Origin: Azospirillum sp. RU38E
GTDB lineage: Bacteria > Pseudomonadota > Alphaproteobacteria > Azospirillales > Azospirillaceae
Direction of reading: 5' to 3'
Assembly (NCBI RefSeq): GCF_900188385.1
Contig: NZ_FZOI01000001.1
Location: 930,001-994,000 of the forward strand
Length of the DNA: 64,000 nt
How positions within the stretch are numbered: the first letter of the stretch is position 1; each line of letters begins with the position of its first letter. The translations under genes were made by a program, and so were the position numbers. The notes below the pieces were generated by a model. It was not told the origin of the DNA and made no database searches. It saw only the letters and a list, made by a program, of their open reading frames with translations. Below, one piece after another: positions 50,127 to 58,211 of the stretch.

Positions 50127-50909
50127 ATGTGGGGCGATGCCTGGCGTGGCCGCAGCTACGACCTTGGAAAAATGAATCTGCGCGATCTGGCGATCGCCTA
50201 TTCGACATACCCAGCCATCCAGGTCTATGCGGCGCTGGCGCTGATCAGTGCTGTGCTGGCGCTGATCTGGTTTGAAAGTGGCTGGCGGCTGGCGGCGACG
50301 GTCTTCGTCGCCTCCCTGATCTATCCGATGGCCTGGTACGGCATCCATCGCTACATCCTGCATGGGCGCTGGCTGTACCGGATGAAATGGTCCGCCCCGC
50401 TGTGGAAGCGTATCCATTTCGACCATCACCAGGATCCGCATAAGCTGGAAGTGCTGTTCGGCAGCCTGGTCAATACCCTGCCGACCATCGCCCTGGTGAC
50501 GGTGCCGTTCGGCTGGGCCATTGATGGCAAGGCGGGTGCGGCGGCGGCCCTGGCGACCGGGCTGGTCACCACCTGCATTTACGAATTCTTCCACTGCATC
50601 CAGCACCTCAACTACAAGCCCCGCTGGGCCTGGGTGGTGCGGATCAAGCAATTGCACCTCTATCACCATTTCCATAACGAGGATGGCAATTACGGCATCA
50701 TCGCCTATGGCCCGGACATGCTGTTCCGCAGCTTTTATGCCCATGCCAAGGAAAAGCCGCGCAGCCCCACGGTGTTCAACCTGGGCTATGATCTGGAAGA
50801 GGCGGCGCGGTACCCGTGGGTGATGGAAGCAACCGGCGCCCCCCCGCGTGACCGGCCGCCGCGTCCGCCGGCCGGCAGTGACAGCAACACCGCAAAGGCC
50901 GCATCTTGA
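50127..50909 (+). CDS. Sterol desaturase/fatty acid hydroxylase family membrane enzyme
   Basis: 260 aa. Di-iron histidine clusters are visible: HRYILH, HFDHH, HCIQH and HLYHHFH, spread among hydrophobic helices (AALALISAVLALIWF; AALATGLVTTCIYEFF). The family hydroxylates or desaturates acyl chains, sphingoid bases or sterols in the inner membrane with O2. In this setting it probably hydroxylates the ceramide long-chain base or its amide-linked fatty acid. The start at 50127 is favoured (AAAGG 9 nt upstream); ATG 50118 is adjacent to that site. Its stop overlaps the next gene's TTG start. Confidence 0.88.
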   Translation: MWGDAWRGRSYDLGKMNLRDLAIAYSTYPAIQVYAALALISAVLALIWFESGWRLAATVFVASLIYPMAWYGIHRYILHGRWLYRMKWSAPLWKRIHFDHHQDPHKLEVLFGSLVNTLPTIALVTVPFGWAIDGKAGAAAALATGLVTTCIYEFFHCIQHLNYKPRWAWVVRIKQLHLYHHFHNEDGNYGIIAYGPDMLFRSFYAHAKEKPRSPTVFNLGYDLEEAARYPWVMEATGAPPRDRPPRPPAGSDSNTAKAAS

Positions 50910-52042
50910 ACGCCCCCGCCTTCCGCATCCAGCCGGTGACCGACGCCGCCGGCATGGATCAGTTCATCCGGCTGCCCTATCGGTTGCATCAGGGTGATCC
51001 CAACTGGATTCCCCCGCTGCTGCTGGAGCGGAAGGAGTCGCTGTCGCCCAAGCTGAACCCCTTCTTCGACCACGCCGATGTGCGCTTCTTCCTGGCATGG
51101 CAGGGCGATCGGCCGGTGGGCCGCATCTCCGCCCAGGTGGATCGTTCGGCCCTGGAACTGCATCGCAACGGCACCGGTAATTTCGGCCTGCTGGCGGCGG
51201 AGAATGATCCGGCCCTGGTGCGCGCCCTGCTGAATGCGGCGGAGGAATGGTTGAAGGGCCACGGGATCACCCGTGTCGTCGGCCCCTTCAACCTGTCCGT
51301 CAATGAAGAAACCGGGATGCTGGTTGCCGGGCATGACACGCCGCCCATGTTGATGATGGGCCATGACCGGGACTATCTGCCGGGGCTGGTGGAGCAGGCG
51401 GGCTATGGCAAGGCGAAGGATGTCTTCGCCTATCTCTATGATATCCAGCATGACATGCCGCGTTCGGTGCGCGCGCTGATCGACCGGCCACTGCCGGCCG
51501 GGTTGAGCGTGCGCATGTTGGACATGAAGCGCTATGATGCCGACCTGCGCGCCATTACCAGTGTGTTCAACGGTGCCTGGGCCGGCAATTGGGGCTTTGT
51601 GCCGCTGAACGAGGCGGAAATCGCCCATATGGCGAAATCGCTGAAGCCGATCATCAACCCGCGTCTGGTCTGGATTGCCGAGCTGAACGGGGAGCCGGTG
51701 GCCTTCGGCGTCTGCCTGCCCAACCTGAATGAGGCGATTGTCGATTTGGGTGGCAAGCTGTTGCCGTTCGGCTGGGCCAAACTGCTCTGGCGCCTGAAAG
51801 TAAAGGGTGTGAAGACGGCGCGCGTGCCCCTGATGGGGGTGAAGCGTGGCCTTGCCACCGGGCTGGCGCCGGTGCTGCCCTTCCTGATCATTGACGGGAT
51901 GCGGCGGGAGGCGTTGAAGCTGGGCTATCGCCAGATCGAGCTGTCCTGGATTCTGGAAGATAACATGCCGATGCGCCGCATCATCGAGGCGCTGGGCACC
52001 AGCCGTTACAAAACCTACCGGCTGTTCGGCAAGGATTTGTGA
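50906..52042 (+). CDS. bcerS: GNAT-fold N-acyltransferase, bacterial ceramide synthase candidate
   Basis: 378 aa. RLPYRLHQGDPNWIPPLLLERKE, PVGRISAQVDR, GPFNLSVNEETGMLV and QIELSWILEDNMPMRRIIEALG are typical of the large GNAT-like proteins that include the Caulobacter ceramide synthase. That enzyme N-acylates the sphingoid base with acyl-CoA to give ceramide. The location between a lipid hydroxylase and a nucleotidyltransferase gene inside an spt locus supports the role. The start is a TTG at 50906 overlapping the upstream stop, with AAAGG 9 nt before it; the next ATG (50954) would cut conserved sequence. Confidence 0.83.
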   Translation: MNAPAFRIQPVTDAAGMDQFIRLPYRLHQGDPNWIPPLLLERKESLSPKLNPFFDHADVRFFLAWQGDRPVGRISAQVDRSALELHRNGTGNFGLLAAENDPALVRALLNAAEEWLKGHGITRVVGPFNLSVNEETGMLVAGHDTPPMLMMGHDRDYLPGLVEQAGYGKAKDVFAYLYDIQHDMPRSVRALIDRPLPAGLSVRMLDMKRYDADLRAITSVFNGAWAGNWGFVPLNEAEIAHMAKSLKPIINPRLVWIAELNGEPVAFGVCLPNLNEAIVDLGGKLLPFGWAKLLWRLKVKGVKTARVPLMGVKRGLATGLAPVLPFLIIDGMRREALKLGYRQIELSWILEDNMPMRRIIEALGTSRYKTYRLFGKDL

Positions 52043-52827
52043 TGGGTGATTTTTCCGGTGTGACGACCCTGGTGCTGGCCGGCTCCCGCGGGCCGGAAGA
52101 CCCGGTGGCCAAGCTGGGCGGGGTCAGCCACAAGGCGTTCGTGCCGGTGGCCGGCGTGCCCATGCTGCTGCGGGTGGTGCGGGCGCTGCTGGCCAGCCCC
52201 AGCATCGGCACCATCCATGTCGCCATCGAACGGCCCGATCTGGTGCAGGCCGATGCGGAACTGGCGCCGCTGCTGGCCAGCGGCCGCCTGCGCCTGTTGC
52301 CGGCAGAGGGCAGCCCCAGCCGCAGCGTTGCCGCCGCCCTGGATGCGCTGGGCACGCCGCTGTTCGTCACCACGGCAGACCATGCGCTGCTGCGCCCGGA
52401 ATGGGTGGAGCATTTCCTGACACATCTGCCGGCCGGCAGCGATGTCTGTGCCGCCCTGGCCCGCGATCAGGCGGTGATGGCGGCGGTGCCGGATACGCAG
52501 CGGACATATCTGCGCTTTGCCGATGGGGCCTTTTCCGGCTGCAACATGTTTGCCTTCCGCACGCCCCAGGCCGCTGGCATCGCCCGGCTGTGGCGGCAGG
52601 TGGAGGCGCAGCGGAAGAACCCGCTGCGCATGATCCGCCTGCTGGGCCCCTGGTCCATCCTGCGCTTCCTGCTGGGCCGCCTGACCATCACGGCAGCCCT
52701 GGCCCGGCTGGGGAAGCTGGCGGGGGCCAGGGCGGCCATTGTGGAGATGCCCTTCGGCATGGCCGCCGTGGATGTGGACAAGGCGGCCGATCTGGAACTG
52801 GCGGAACGGCTGCTGACGCATGGGTGA
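52042..52827 (+). CDS. MobA-like NTP transferase, possible head-group activation enzyme
   Basis: 261 aa. TLVLAGSRGPEDPVAKLGG at the start and KAFVPVAGVPMLLRVVRALL form the nucleotide-binding part of the GT-A-like NTP transferase fold, and TTADHALL supplies the metal-binding Asp. It would couple a nucleotide to a phosphorylated small molecule, for example to activate a glycerate or sugar group to be added to ceramide phosphate. Last gene of the hydroxylase-acyltransferase operon; the start ATG overlaps the preceding TGA (TGATG). Substrate inferred only from context. Confidence 0.8.
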   Translation: MGDFSGVTTLVLAGSRGPEDPVAKLGGVSHKAFVPVAGVPMLLRVVRALLASPSIGTIHVAIERPDLVQADAELAPLLASGRLRLLPAEGSPSRSVAAALDALGTPLFVTTADHALLRPEWVEHFLTHLPAGSDVCAALARDQAVMAAVPDTQRTYLRFADGAFSGCNMFAFRTPQAAGIARLWRQVEAQRKNPLRMIRLLGPWSILRFLLGRLTITAALARLGKLAGARAAIVEMPFGMAAVDVDKAADLELAERLLTHG

Positions 52828-52848
52828 ACGGGGGGGCGCAGACGCCCC

Positions 52849-53508
52849 CTATTCCATCAGCCGCGATTCGATATCCCGCGCCGTCCATTCATCCAGACCC
52901 AACCGGGCCGCCAGCATGGCCAGAAAGGCGCGTTCGGCCGGGGTATCGACATCAATGGCCAGGAAGGCGGCACCATAGACCTCTGCCGCTGTCACCGGGT
53001 CGCGCACGCGGGCGATCAACGCATCCAGATCCACCGGTTGACGCATCAGCCGGTCCAGATGGGCCCAATCCTGACGGTCGGCCCCCGATTCGATGAGATA
53101 GTTTTCTAACCGCGCCCGTTCTTCGGCATCCAGCACACCGTCGGCCTTGGCGGCTGCCACCATGGCGGTCAGCAACAGATCGGCATCGGGCGTCGTGGGC
53201 GTGTGGCCCTGCCAGGGCCGTTGAAAGGGGGGCTGATTACCGCTGCCATAGGAGGGGTGCGGTGGTGGCGGGGCATAGCCCTTGTAGCCGCTCTGGTTCT
53301 GGCTCTGTCGTTGGCGATATTGTTCATAGGCGGCCATGCCGATGCTGGCCAGCAATGCCAGCCCTCCCTTGGAGCCAAGCGCCTTGCCGGCAATACCGCC
53401 CAACCCGCTGCCGCCATAGCCATGTTTGTATTTTTTCTTCTTCCCGCCCAGCACATGGCGGGACAGTCCCGATTGCAGCAGCGAACCCAACAATTTTTCC
53501 AGGCTCAT
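52849..53508 (-). CDS. DUF533/TerB-like protein
   Basis: 219 aa. The amino part is LEKLLGSLLQSG, then a glycine/lysine-rich segment and a short hydrophobic helix (GLALLASIGMAAYEQY). A proline-rich linker follows, then a helical TerB-like domain: DADLLLTAMVAAAKADGVLDAEE and AAFLAIDVDTPAERAFLAMLAARLGL. YebE-type proteins of this family are envelope-stress induced; the function is unknown. The start at 53508 (MSLEKLL) is preferred to longer forms. It converges on the NTP transferase gene. Confidence 0.85.
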   Translation of the reverse strand: MSLEKLLGSLLQSGLSRHVLGGKKKKYKHGYGGSGLGGIAGKALGSKGGLALLASIGMAAYEQYRQRQSQNQSGYKGYAPPPPHPSYGSGNQPPFQRPWQGHTPTTPDADLLLTAMVAAAKADGVLDAEERARLENYLIESGADRQDWAHLDRLMRQPVDLDALIARVRDPVTAAEVYGAAFLAIDVDTPAERAFLAMLAARLGLDEWTARDIESRLME

Positions 53509-53644
53509 CTTTGTGATCCTTCCCGTTCCCGCCCATGATCGCGGCGGAACTGCCAATGCCAGGCATAGATGGGAAGGGCAGGGGGTTTTGTCGCCCCCAC
53601 CAAAGGCTTGATCCGCCTGTCAGGCGGAAGAGGTAGGTAAAAGA

Positions 53645-53679
53645 AAACGGCGTCCGGGTTGCCCCCGAACGCCGTTTTC
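53645..53679 (-). terminator. Intrinsic terminator after the DUF1013 gene
   Basis: AAAACGGCG (53645-53653) pairs with CGCCGTTTT (53671-53679), with further GC pairing inside. T's follow on the minus strand. It ends the TrcR-type gene whose stop is at 53705. Confidence 0.8.
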
Positions 53680-53704
53680 ACGCTTTCAGACAGTGCTGCC
53701 GCGA

Positions 53705-54307
53705 TCAATCCCGGATCGGGCCGGCGTCATCCTCATCGCCGCTTTCATAATCCGGCACATGCACGTCGGCCTGGCTCAGCTCCGGACGGCCACGGCGGGC
53801 CCGTTCCAGGGCTGCATCCAGTTCGCGCTGGGTGCACAGACCCAGCAGCACCGGGTTGCGTGCCTTGATGTTGGCGGCGTTCCAGTGCGTCTTGTCACGC
53901 ACGGCGGCAATGGTCGGCTTGGTGGTGCCGATCAGCTTGCAGAGCTGGGCATCCGACAGTTCCGGATGGGCCTTCAGCAGATGGGCCACCGCATCCGGCT
54001 TGTCACCGCGCTTGGTCACCGGCGTATAGCGCGGACCCTTGGAACGGGCCACCGGCTGCGGCAGATCCTGATGGCGCATCCGCAGCTTCAGATCCTGGTT
54101 CTTTTCCGCGCGGGCGATTTCTTCCGCCGTCAACTCACCGCCGGCCACCGGGTCGCGGCCGACCATGCCAACCGCCACCTCGCCATCGGCGATGGCCTGC
54201 ACCTCCAGCTCATGCATCCCGCAGAATTCCGCGATCTGCTCGAAGCTGAGACCGGTGTTCTCGACCAACCAGATGGCGGTGGCCTTCGGCATCAGGGGCA
54301 GTGCCAT
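53705..54307 (-). CDS. TrcR-type cell-cycle transcriptional regulator (DUF1013)
   Basis: 200 aa. MPKATAIWLVENTGLSFEQIAEFCGMHELEVQAIADGEVA is a helix-turn-helix-like opening, followed by DPVAGGELTAEEIARAEKN and a second helical repeat (DAQLCKLIGTTKPTIAAVRDKTHWN). This pattern is specific to alphaproteobacterial DUF1013, named TrcR in databases. It probably binds DNA or sigma-associated RNA polymerase. The carboxyl tail is acidic. The start at 54307 follows AGGAGG at ideal distance. Confidence 0.92.
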   Translation of the reverse strand: MALPLMPKATAIWLVENTGLSFEQIAEFCGMHELEVQAIADGEVAVGMVGRDPVAGGELTAEEIARAEKNQDLKLRMRHQDLPQPVARSKGPRYTPVTKRGDKPDAVAHLLKAHPELSDAQLCKLIGTTKPTIAAVRDKTHWNAANIKARNPVLLGLCTQRELDAALERARRGRPELSQADVHVPDYESGDEDDAGPIRD

Positions 54308-54486
54308 GCTTCCTCCTAAAACGCGACGCCGGGGGTGCCCCGGCACTCTTAAAAACCTGCGCAAACGCAAAAGCCGCCCGTCGTGCGCGGGAGGGGCCCC
54401 GCGCAGCCAACCGGACGGACAAGACAGCGTGCAAATCACCTATAGCGTCACGCCGCCCGACAAGCCACGGGATTTTTAGCCCCCGG

Positions 54487-55482
54487 TCAGGGGATCAGCA
54501 CTATTTTCCCGATATGGCTGGATGCTTCCATCAGCCGATGGGCACTGGCGGCCTGTTCCAGCGGGAAGCGGGCATGGATGACCGGGCGCACCCGGCCCGC
54601 CGCTACCAGCGGCCAGACATGGCGCTGCACCGCCGCCGCCAGGGCGGCTTTCTGCGCCACCGGCCGGGCACGCAGGGTGGAACCGGTCAGGGTCAGGCGC
54701 TTCAGCATCACCGGGGTCAGGTTGATTTCCGCCTTCGGTCCGCGCAGGAAGGCGATGGTGACATGGCGACCGTCCGGCGCCAGGCAATCAATATTGCGGG
54801 GCAGGTAATCACCACCCACCATATCCAGCACCACATCCACGCCGCGCTTGCCCGTCAGTTCCTTGATGACGGCGACGAAATCCTCTCCCCGGTAATCGAT
54901 GCCGCGATCAGCGCCCAGGGTTTCGCAGGCCCGCGCCTTCTCCGGGCCGCCGGCGGTGGCATAGACGGTGCTGCCCAGCGCCTTGGCCAGTTGGATGGCG
55001 ATGCTGCCAATGCCGGACGTGCCGCCATGCACCAGCAGGCTTTCCCCCGCCTGCAGCCCGCCGCGCTCAAACACGTTCGACCAGACGGTGAAAATGGTTT
55101 CCGGCAGGGCGGCCGCTTCCTCCAGGTTCAACCCATCGGGGATGGGCAGGCATTGCACGGCGGGGGCGGTGGCATAGTCGGCATAGCCACCGCCGGCCAG
55201 CAGGGCGCAAACCTTGTCGCCGACCTGCCAGTTCTCCACCCCTTCACCCAGGGCGGCGATGGTGCCGGCCACTTCCAAGCCTGGAATATCGCTGGCACCG
55301 GGCGGGGGCGGATAATGGCCCTGGCGCTGGATCACATCCGGCCGGTTCACCCCCGCCGCCTGGACATGGATCAGCACCTCCCCCGCCGCCGGGGTCGGCA
55401 CCGGACGTTGGGATATGACCAGAACCTCGGGGCCGCCGGGCTGCTGGATTTCCACCACGCGCATGGTCTGGGCTGTCGGCAT
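54487..55482 (-). CDS. NAD(P)H-quinone oxidoreductase (zeta-crystallin-like, MDR family)
   Basis: 331 aa. The medium-chain dehydrogenase fold opens MRVVEIQQPGGPEVLVI, with GVNRPDVIQRQGHYPPPPG, and the NADPH-binding LLVHGGTSGIGSIAIQLAKALG. No zinc-ligand cysteines are visible. Members such as PIG3/QOR reduce quinones or enones with NADPH. The start at 55482 (MPTAQTM) is preferred over an upstream in-frame start. Divergent from the DUF1192 gene 107 nt away. Confidence 0.92.
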   Translation of the reverse strand: MPTAQTMRVVEIQQPGGPEVLVISQRPVPTPAAGEVLIHVQAAGVNRPDVIQRQGHYPPPPGASDIPGLEVAGTIAALGEGVENWQVGDKVCALLAGGGYADYATAPAVQCLPIPDGLNLEEAAALPETIFTVWSNVFERGGLQAGESLLVHGGTSGIGSIAIQLAKALGSTVYATAGGPEKARACETLGADRGIDYRGEDFVAVIKELTGKRGVDVVLDMVGGDYLPRNIDCLAPDGRHVTIAFLRGPKAEINLTPVMLKRLTLTGSTLRARPVAQKAALAAAVQRHVWPLVAAGRVRPVIHARFPLEQAASAHRLMEASSHIGKIVLIP

Positions 55483-55589
55483 CTTTTCTCTCCTACCGGG
55501 CGGTTGCGCTGTTGCTGTGGCATAGCGCAGAATAAGCACGCGTGCTGTGCGTCATGTCGCAGCAAACGGGCGGAGAAGGGGAAAGGGCC

Positions 55590-55778
55590 ATGGGTTTTGA
55601 TCTGGATGAGCTGTTGCCCACCAAAATCCCGAAGAAGCCGGTGGATTTGAACGGCCTGTCGATCAGCGACCTGCAGGATTACATTGCAGCGCTGGAGTCG
55701 GAAATCACCCGTGCCCGCGACATGATCCAGAGTAAACAGGCCTCTGTCGCCGCCGCCCAGGCCTTCTTTAAGAAATAG
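55590..55778 (+). CDS. DUF1192 small protein
   Basis: 62 aa. MGFDLDELLPTKIPKKPVDL, then LSISDLQDYIAALESEITRARDMI, is the DUF1192 signature of alphaproteobacteria: a short acidic/basic head and a coiled-coil helix. Function unknown. A ribosome site GAAAGGG precedes ATG 55590. It overlaps the ribbon-helix-helix gene by 11 nt, tail to tail. Confidence 0.88.
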   Translation: MGFDLDELLPTKIPKKPVDLNGLSISDLQDYIAALESEITRARDMIQSKQASVAAAQAFFKK

Positions 55779-55986
55779 ACGGGCGGCGGCAGGCTTCCAG
55801 CACATAGACGCGGATGGCGCTGGACAGGTTGCCGGTGCGCGATGCGTCAATGCGCTCCACCAGCGCATTGACGGCGATATTCTCCGCCGCCGCCAGTTCC
55901 TTCAGCACATCCCAGAAGGGTTCTTCCAGCGTCACGCTGGTGGGGTGGCCGGCGATCATCAGGGAACGTTTTTTCACCTCGGTCAT
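55768..55986 (-). CDS. Ribbon-helix-helix domain protein
   Basis: 72 aa. KKRSLMIAGHPTSVTLEEPFWDVLKELAA shows a beta strand then a helix of an RHH DNA-binding dimer; NIAVNALVERIDASRTG is the second helix. Proteins of this form are widespread in alphaproteobacteria and of unknown target. The gene starts 15 nt after zapE ends, on the same strand, so both are probably one transcript. Confidence 0.82.
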   Translation of the reverse strand: MTEVKKRSLMIAGHPTSVTLEEPFWDVLKELAAAENIAVNALVERIDASRTGNLSSAIRVYVLEACRRPSIS

Positions 55987-56001
55987 TGCCGCCCCCTGGT
56001 G

Positions 56002-57126
56002 TCAGGTCAAATGCGTGCGTTCCAGATAATCCCGCGCCTGCATTTCCATCATGCGGCTGACGGTGCGCTGGAATTCGAACGCATGGGTGCCCTCGGCATA
56101 GATGCGTTCCGGCGCCACCTCGGCGGCGATGACGGCATTCACCTTATGCTCATACAGCGCATCGATCAGGGTCATGAAGCGCTTGGCCTCATTGCGCTGG
56201 GCGTCCGACAATTTCGGCACATAATCGATCAGCACCGTATGGAAATGCGTGGCGATGGCCAGATAATCGCCCGCCCCCAGCGGCTTGGCGCAGAGATCAT
56301 CAAAGCTGAACCAGGCCACCCCACGCGCAGCGCGCGGCACCGCCACCTTGCGGCCCTGCACCGTCAGTTCCACCGGTTCCGGGGCCTGCCCGTCGGTCAG
56401 ATCATCGAAGGTGCGCTGCATGGCGGCACTGGTGGCGGGGCCCAGCGGGTAATGATAGACCTTGGCGCCCATCAGCCGGGCCAGCCGGTAATCCCGCTCC
56501 GACGCCAGATGCAGCACATCCAGCTTTTCCTTCAACAGGGCGATGAAGGGCAGGAAAAGCTGACGGTTCAGCCCGTCCTTGTACAGGTCTTCGGGGGCCC
56601 AGTTGCTGGTGGCCACCATCACGATGCCCTGATCGAACAGGGCGGTGAACAGCCGGCCCAGGATCATGGCATTGGTCACATCGGTGACGTGGAATTCATC
56701 AAAGCAGAGCAGCCAGCCCTTGGCGGCGATCTGTTTGGACAGTTCCACCACCTCATCCCCACCCTTGCGGGCGACAGAGCCTTCCCGGCGGATGGCGTGC
56801 AGCCGTTCATGCACTTCCAGCATGAAGGCATGGAAATGCACCCGCACCTTCTGTTCCACCGGCACGGTTTCATAGAACAGATCCATCAGCATGGATTTGC
56901 CGCGCCCGACATCGCCATAGATGAACAGGCCCTGCGGGGCGGGATCGGGCCGGCGGGTCAGGCCGAAACGGGCGCGCCAGCCGGTCTGGCCGCTGGCGGG
57001 CCGGTAATCCTTCAGCGCGTGCCACAGGCTTTGCAGCTTCTCCGCCGCCAATTCCTGGGCGGGATCGGCCTTCAGGGTGCCGGTGCCCCGGCGGGCGCGG
57101 TAGACGGAAAGGGGGCCTTCGGTCAT
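56002..57126 (-). CDS. zapE: ZapE/AFG1-family ATPase
   Basis: 374 aa. AFG1-like ATPase with Walker A GDVGRGKSMLMDLFY, Walker B LLCFDEFHVTDV, sensor-1 VMVATSNWAPEDLY and an arginine-finger region near ASERDYRLARL. ZapE acts at the divisome in E. coli and its mitochondrial relative helps degrade respiratory subunits. The start at 57126 gives MTEGPLSVYRARRG, a typical amino end. The RHH gene follows in the same operon. Confidence 0.94.
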   Translation of the reverse strand: MTEGPLSVYRARRGTGTLKADPAQELAAEKLQSLWHALKDYRPASGQTGWRARFGLTRRPDPAPQGLFIYGDVGRGKSMLMDLFYETVPVEQKVRVHFHAFMLEVHERLHAIRREGSVARKGGDEVVELSKQIAAKGWLLCFDEFHVTDVTNAMILGRLFTALFDQGIVMVATSNWAPEDLYKDGLNRQLFLPFIALLKEKLDVLHLASERDYRLARLMGAKVYHYPLGPATSAAMQRTFDDLTDGQAPEPVELTVQGRKVAVPRAARGVAWFSFDDLCAKPLGAGDYLAIATHFHTVLIDYVPKLSDAQRNEAKRFMTLIDALYEHKVNAVIAAEVAPERIYAEGTHAFEFQRTVSRMMEMQARDYLERTHLT

Positions 57127-57206
57127 CGGCTTCTGCTGCTCTGCGGCGTAACGGGCTGGCGATACCTAACGGGTCGCCCCCCTTGCCCGCAAGCCCCCTG
57201 GGCCTG

Positions 57207-57240
57207 GACCCTGCCTTGCCCCGGCGGGGGAGGCAGGGTC
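57207..57240 (-). terminator. Stem-loop after the binding-protein gene
   Basis: GACCCTGCCT pairs with AGGCAGGGTC around a GC-rich loop, 12 nt past the stop at 57252. It lacks a clear U-run and may act as a terminator or RNA 3' stabiliser. Confidence 0.5.
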
Positions 57241-57251
57241 TCCGGCGGGCG

Positions 57252-58028
57252 TCAGGGCTGGGGGGCGGCCGCCATCAGCGGGGCCCAGTCGCCCAGCCCG
57301 TACCGGGCCAGCAGTTTGCTTAACGCCCCACTGCGGCGCAGGCTGCGCACCCCCTCATCCAGCTTGCGCGCCTGTTCCGTTGCCGCCGGGTTGCCAGGGG
57401 CAAAGGCGATATAGAGCGGGGTGGCATGGTCGATCGGCTGGATTTCCACCAAGCCATCCATGCCCTGGGCGGCCAGCGAATATTCCGCCACATTCATATC
57501 TTCAATCACCGCATCCACGCGCTTGGCCAGCAATTTGCGCAGGTTCTGCACGGTGACGTCATCACCGGAGAGCAGCTCCACCTTGTCGCGGTTGGCGGCG
57601 ATATAGGCATCCACCTCCTCGCCATAGGAATAATCCTGCACGGCGGCCAATTTCAGGGCGGCCAGGCTTTCCTGTCCCTGATAGCGGAAATTGCTGCCGC
57701 GCCGGGTGATGATGACATTGACGGACATGCCCATCGGTTCTTTGCCGAAAATGAAGCCCTTGGCTTCCGCCTCGCTGGCACCGGCCACCGCTTCCAACTG
57801 GCCTTCGCGGGCGGCTTCCACCGCCCGGCTCCACGGCATCAGCTGGTAATCCAGCTTCTCCTTGCCGAAGACCGTCTGGGCAATTTCCACCATATAGCCT
57901 GGCTTCTCATCCCCCGGTGTGCAATTATAGGGGCACCAATTATCGGCGCGCAGACGAATAGTGCTATCGGCGGCAGCCGGGACTGTGCCGGCTGCGATCA
58001 TGACCAAGCCGATCAGAAGGTTTTTCAT
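57252..58028 (-). CDS. Periplasmic solute-binding protein, SBP_bac_3 type
   Basis: 258 aa with a signal peptide (MKNLLIGLVMIAAGTVPAAA|DS). Starts its mature part IRLRADNWCPYNCTPGDEKPGYMVEIA and ends RSLRRSGALSKLLARYGLGDW, typical of the amino-acid binding fold. The WCPYNC pair of cysteines marks a subgroup found in many alphaproteobacteria as stand-alone genes without permeases. Ligand unknown. The start at 58028 is the ATG of the signal peptide; the reading frame continues far upstream through the divergent gene but that is not coding. Confidence 0.85.
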   Translation of the reverse strand: MKNLLIGLVMIAAGTVPAAADSTIRLRADNWCPYNCTPGDEKPGYMVEIAQTVFGKEKLDYQLMPWSRAVEAAREGQLEAVAGASEAEAKGFIFGKEPMGMSVNVIITRRGSNFRYQGQESLAALKLAAVQDYSYGEEVDAYIAANRDKVELLSGDDVTVQNLRKLLAKRVDAVIEDMNVAEYSLAAQGMDGLVEIQPIDHATPLYIAFAPGNPAATEQARKLDEGVRSLRRSGALSKLLARYGLGDWAPLMAAAPQP

Positions 58029-58211
58029 GGTTTGCCCCCCAGCCAATTCCACCATTGATCGTGCCAGGATTTTATTTCGATTTTGCGGCTGGTTTTGCGA
58101 CAAGCCCGTGTGAAGCCGGCCTGTTATTCCGATTGCAACTTGGTTCCGGCTGGGTAATCGTGGCGTCATGGTCCCGCCCCTCAGGCACGTCTTCCACCGC
58201 CCCCACATCAT

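Noticed and set aside
53612-53628. Palindrome TCCGCCTG-T-CAGGCGGA
   Set aside because: Isolated, with no shared core with the dispersed repeat family and no obvious gene to regulate.
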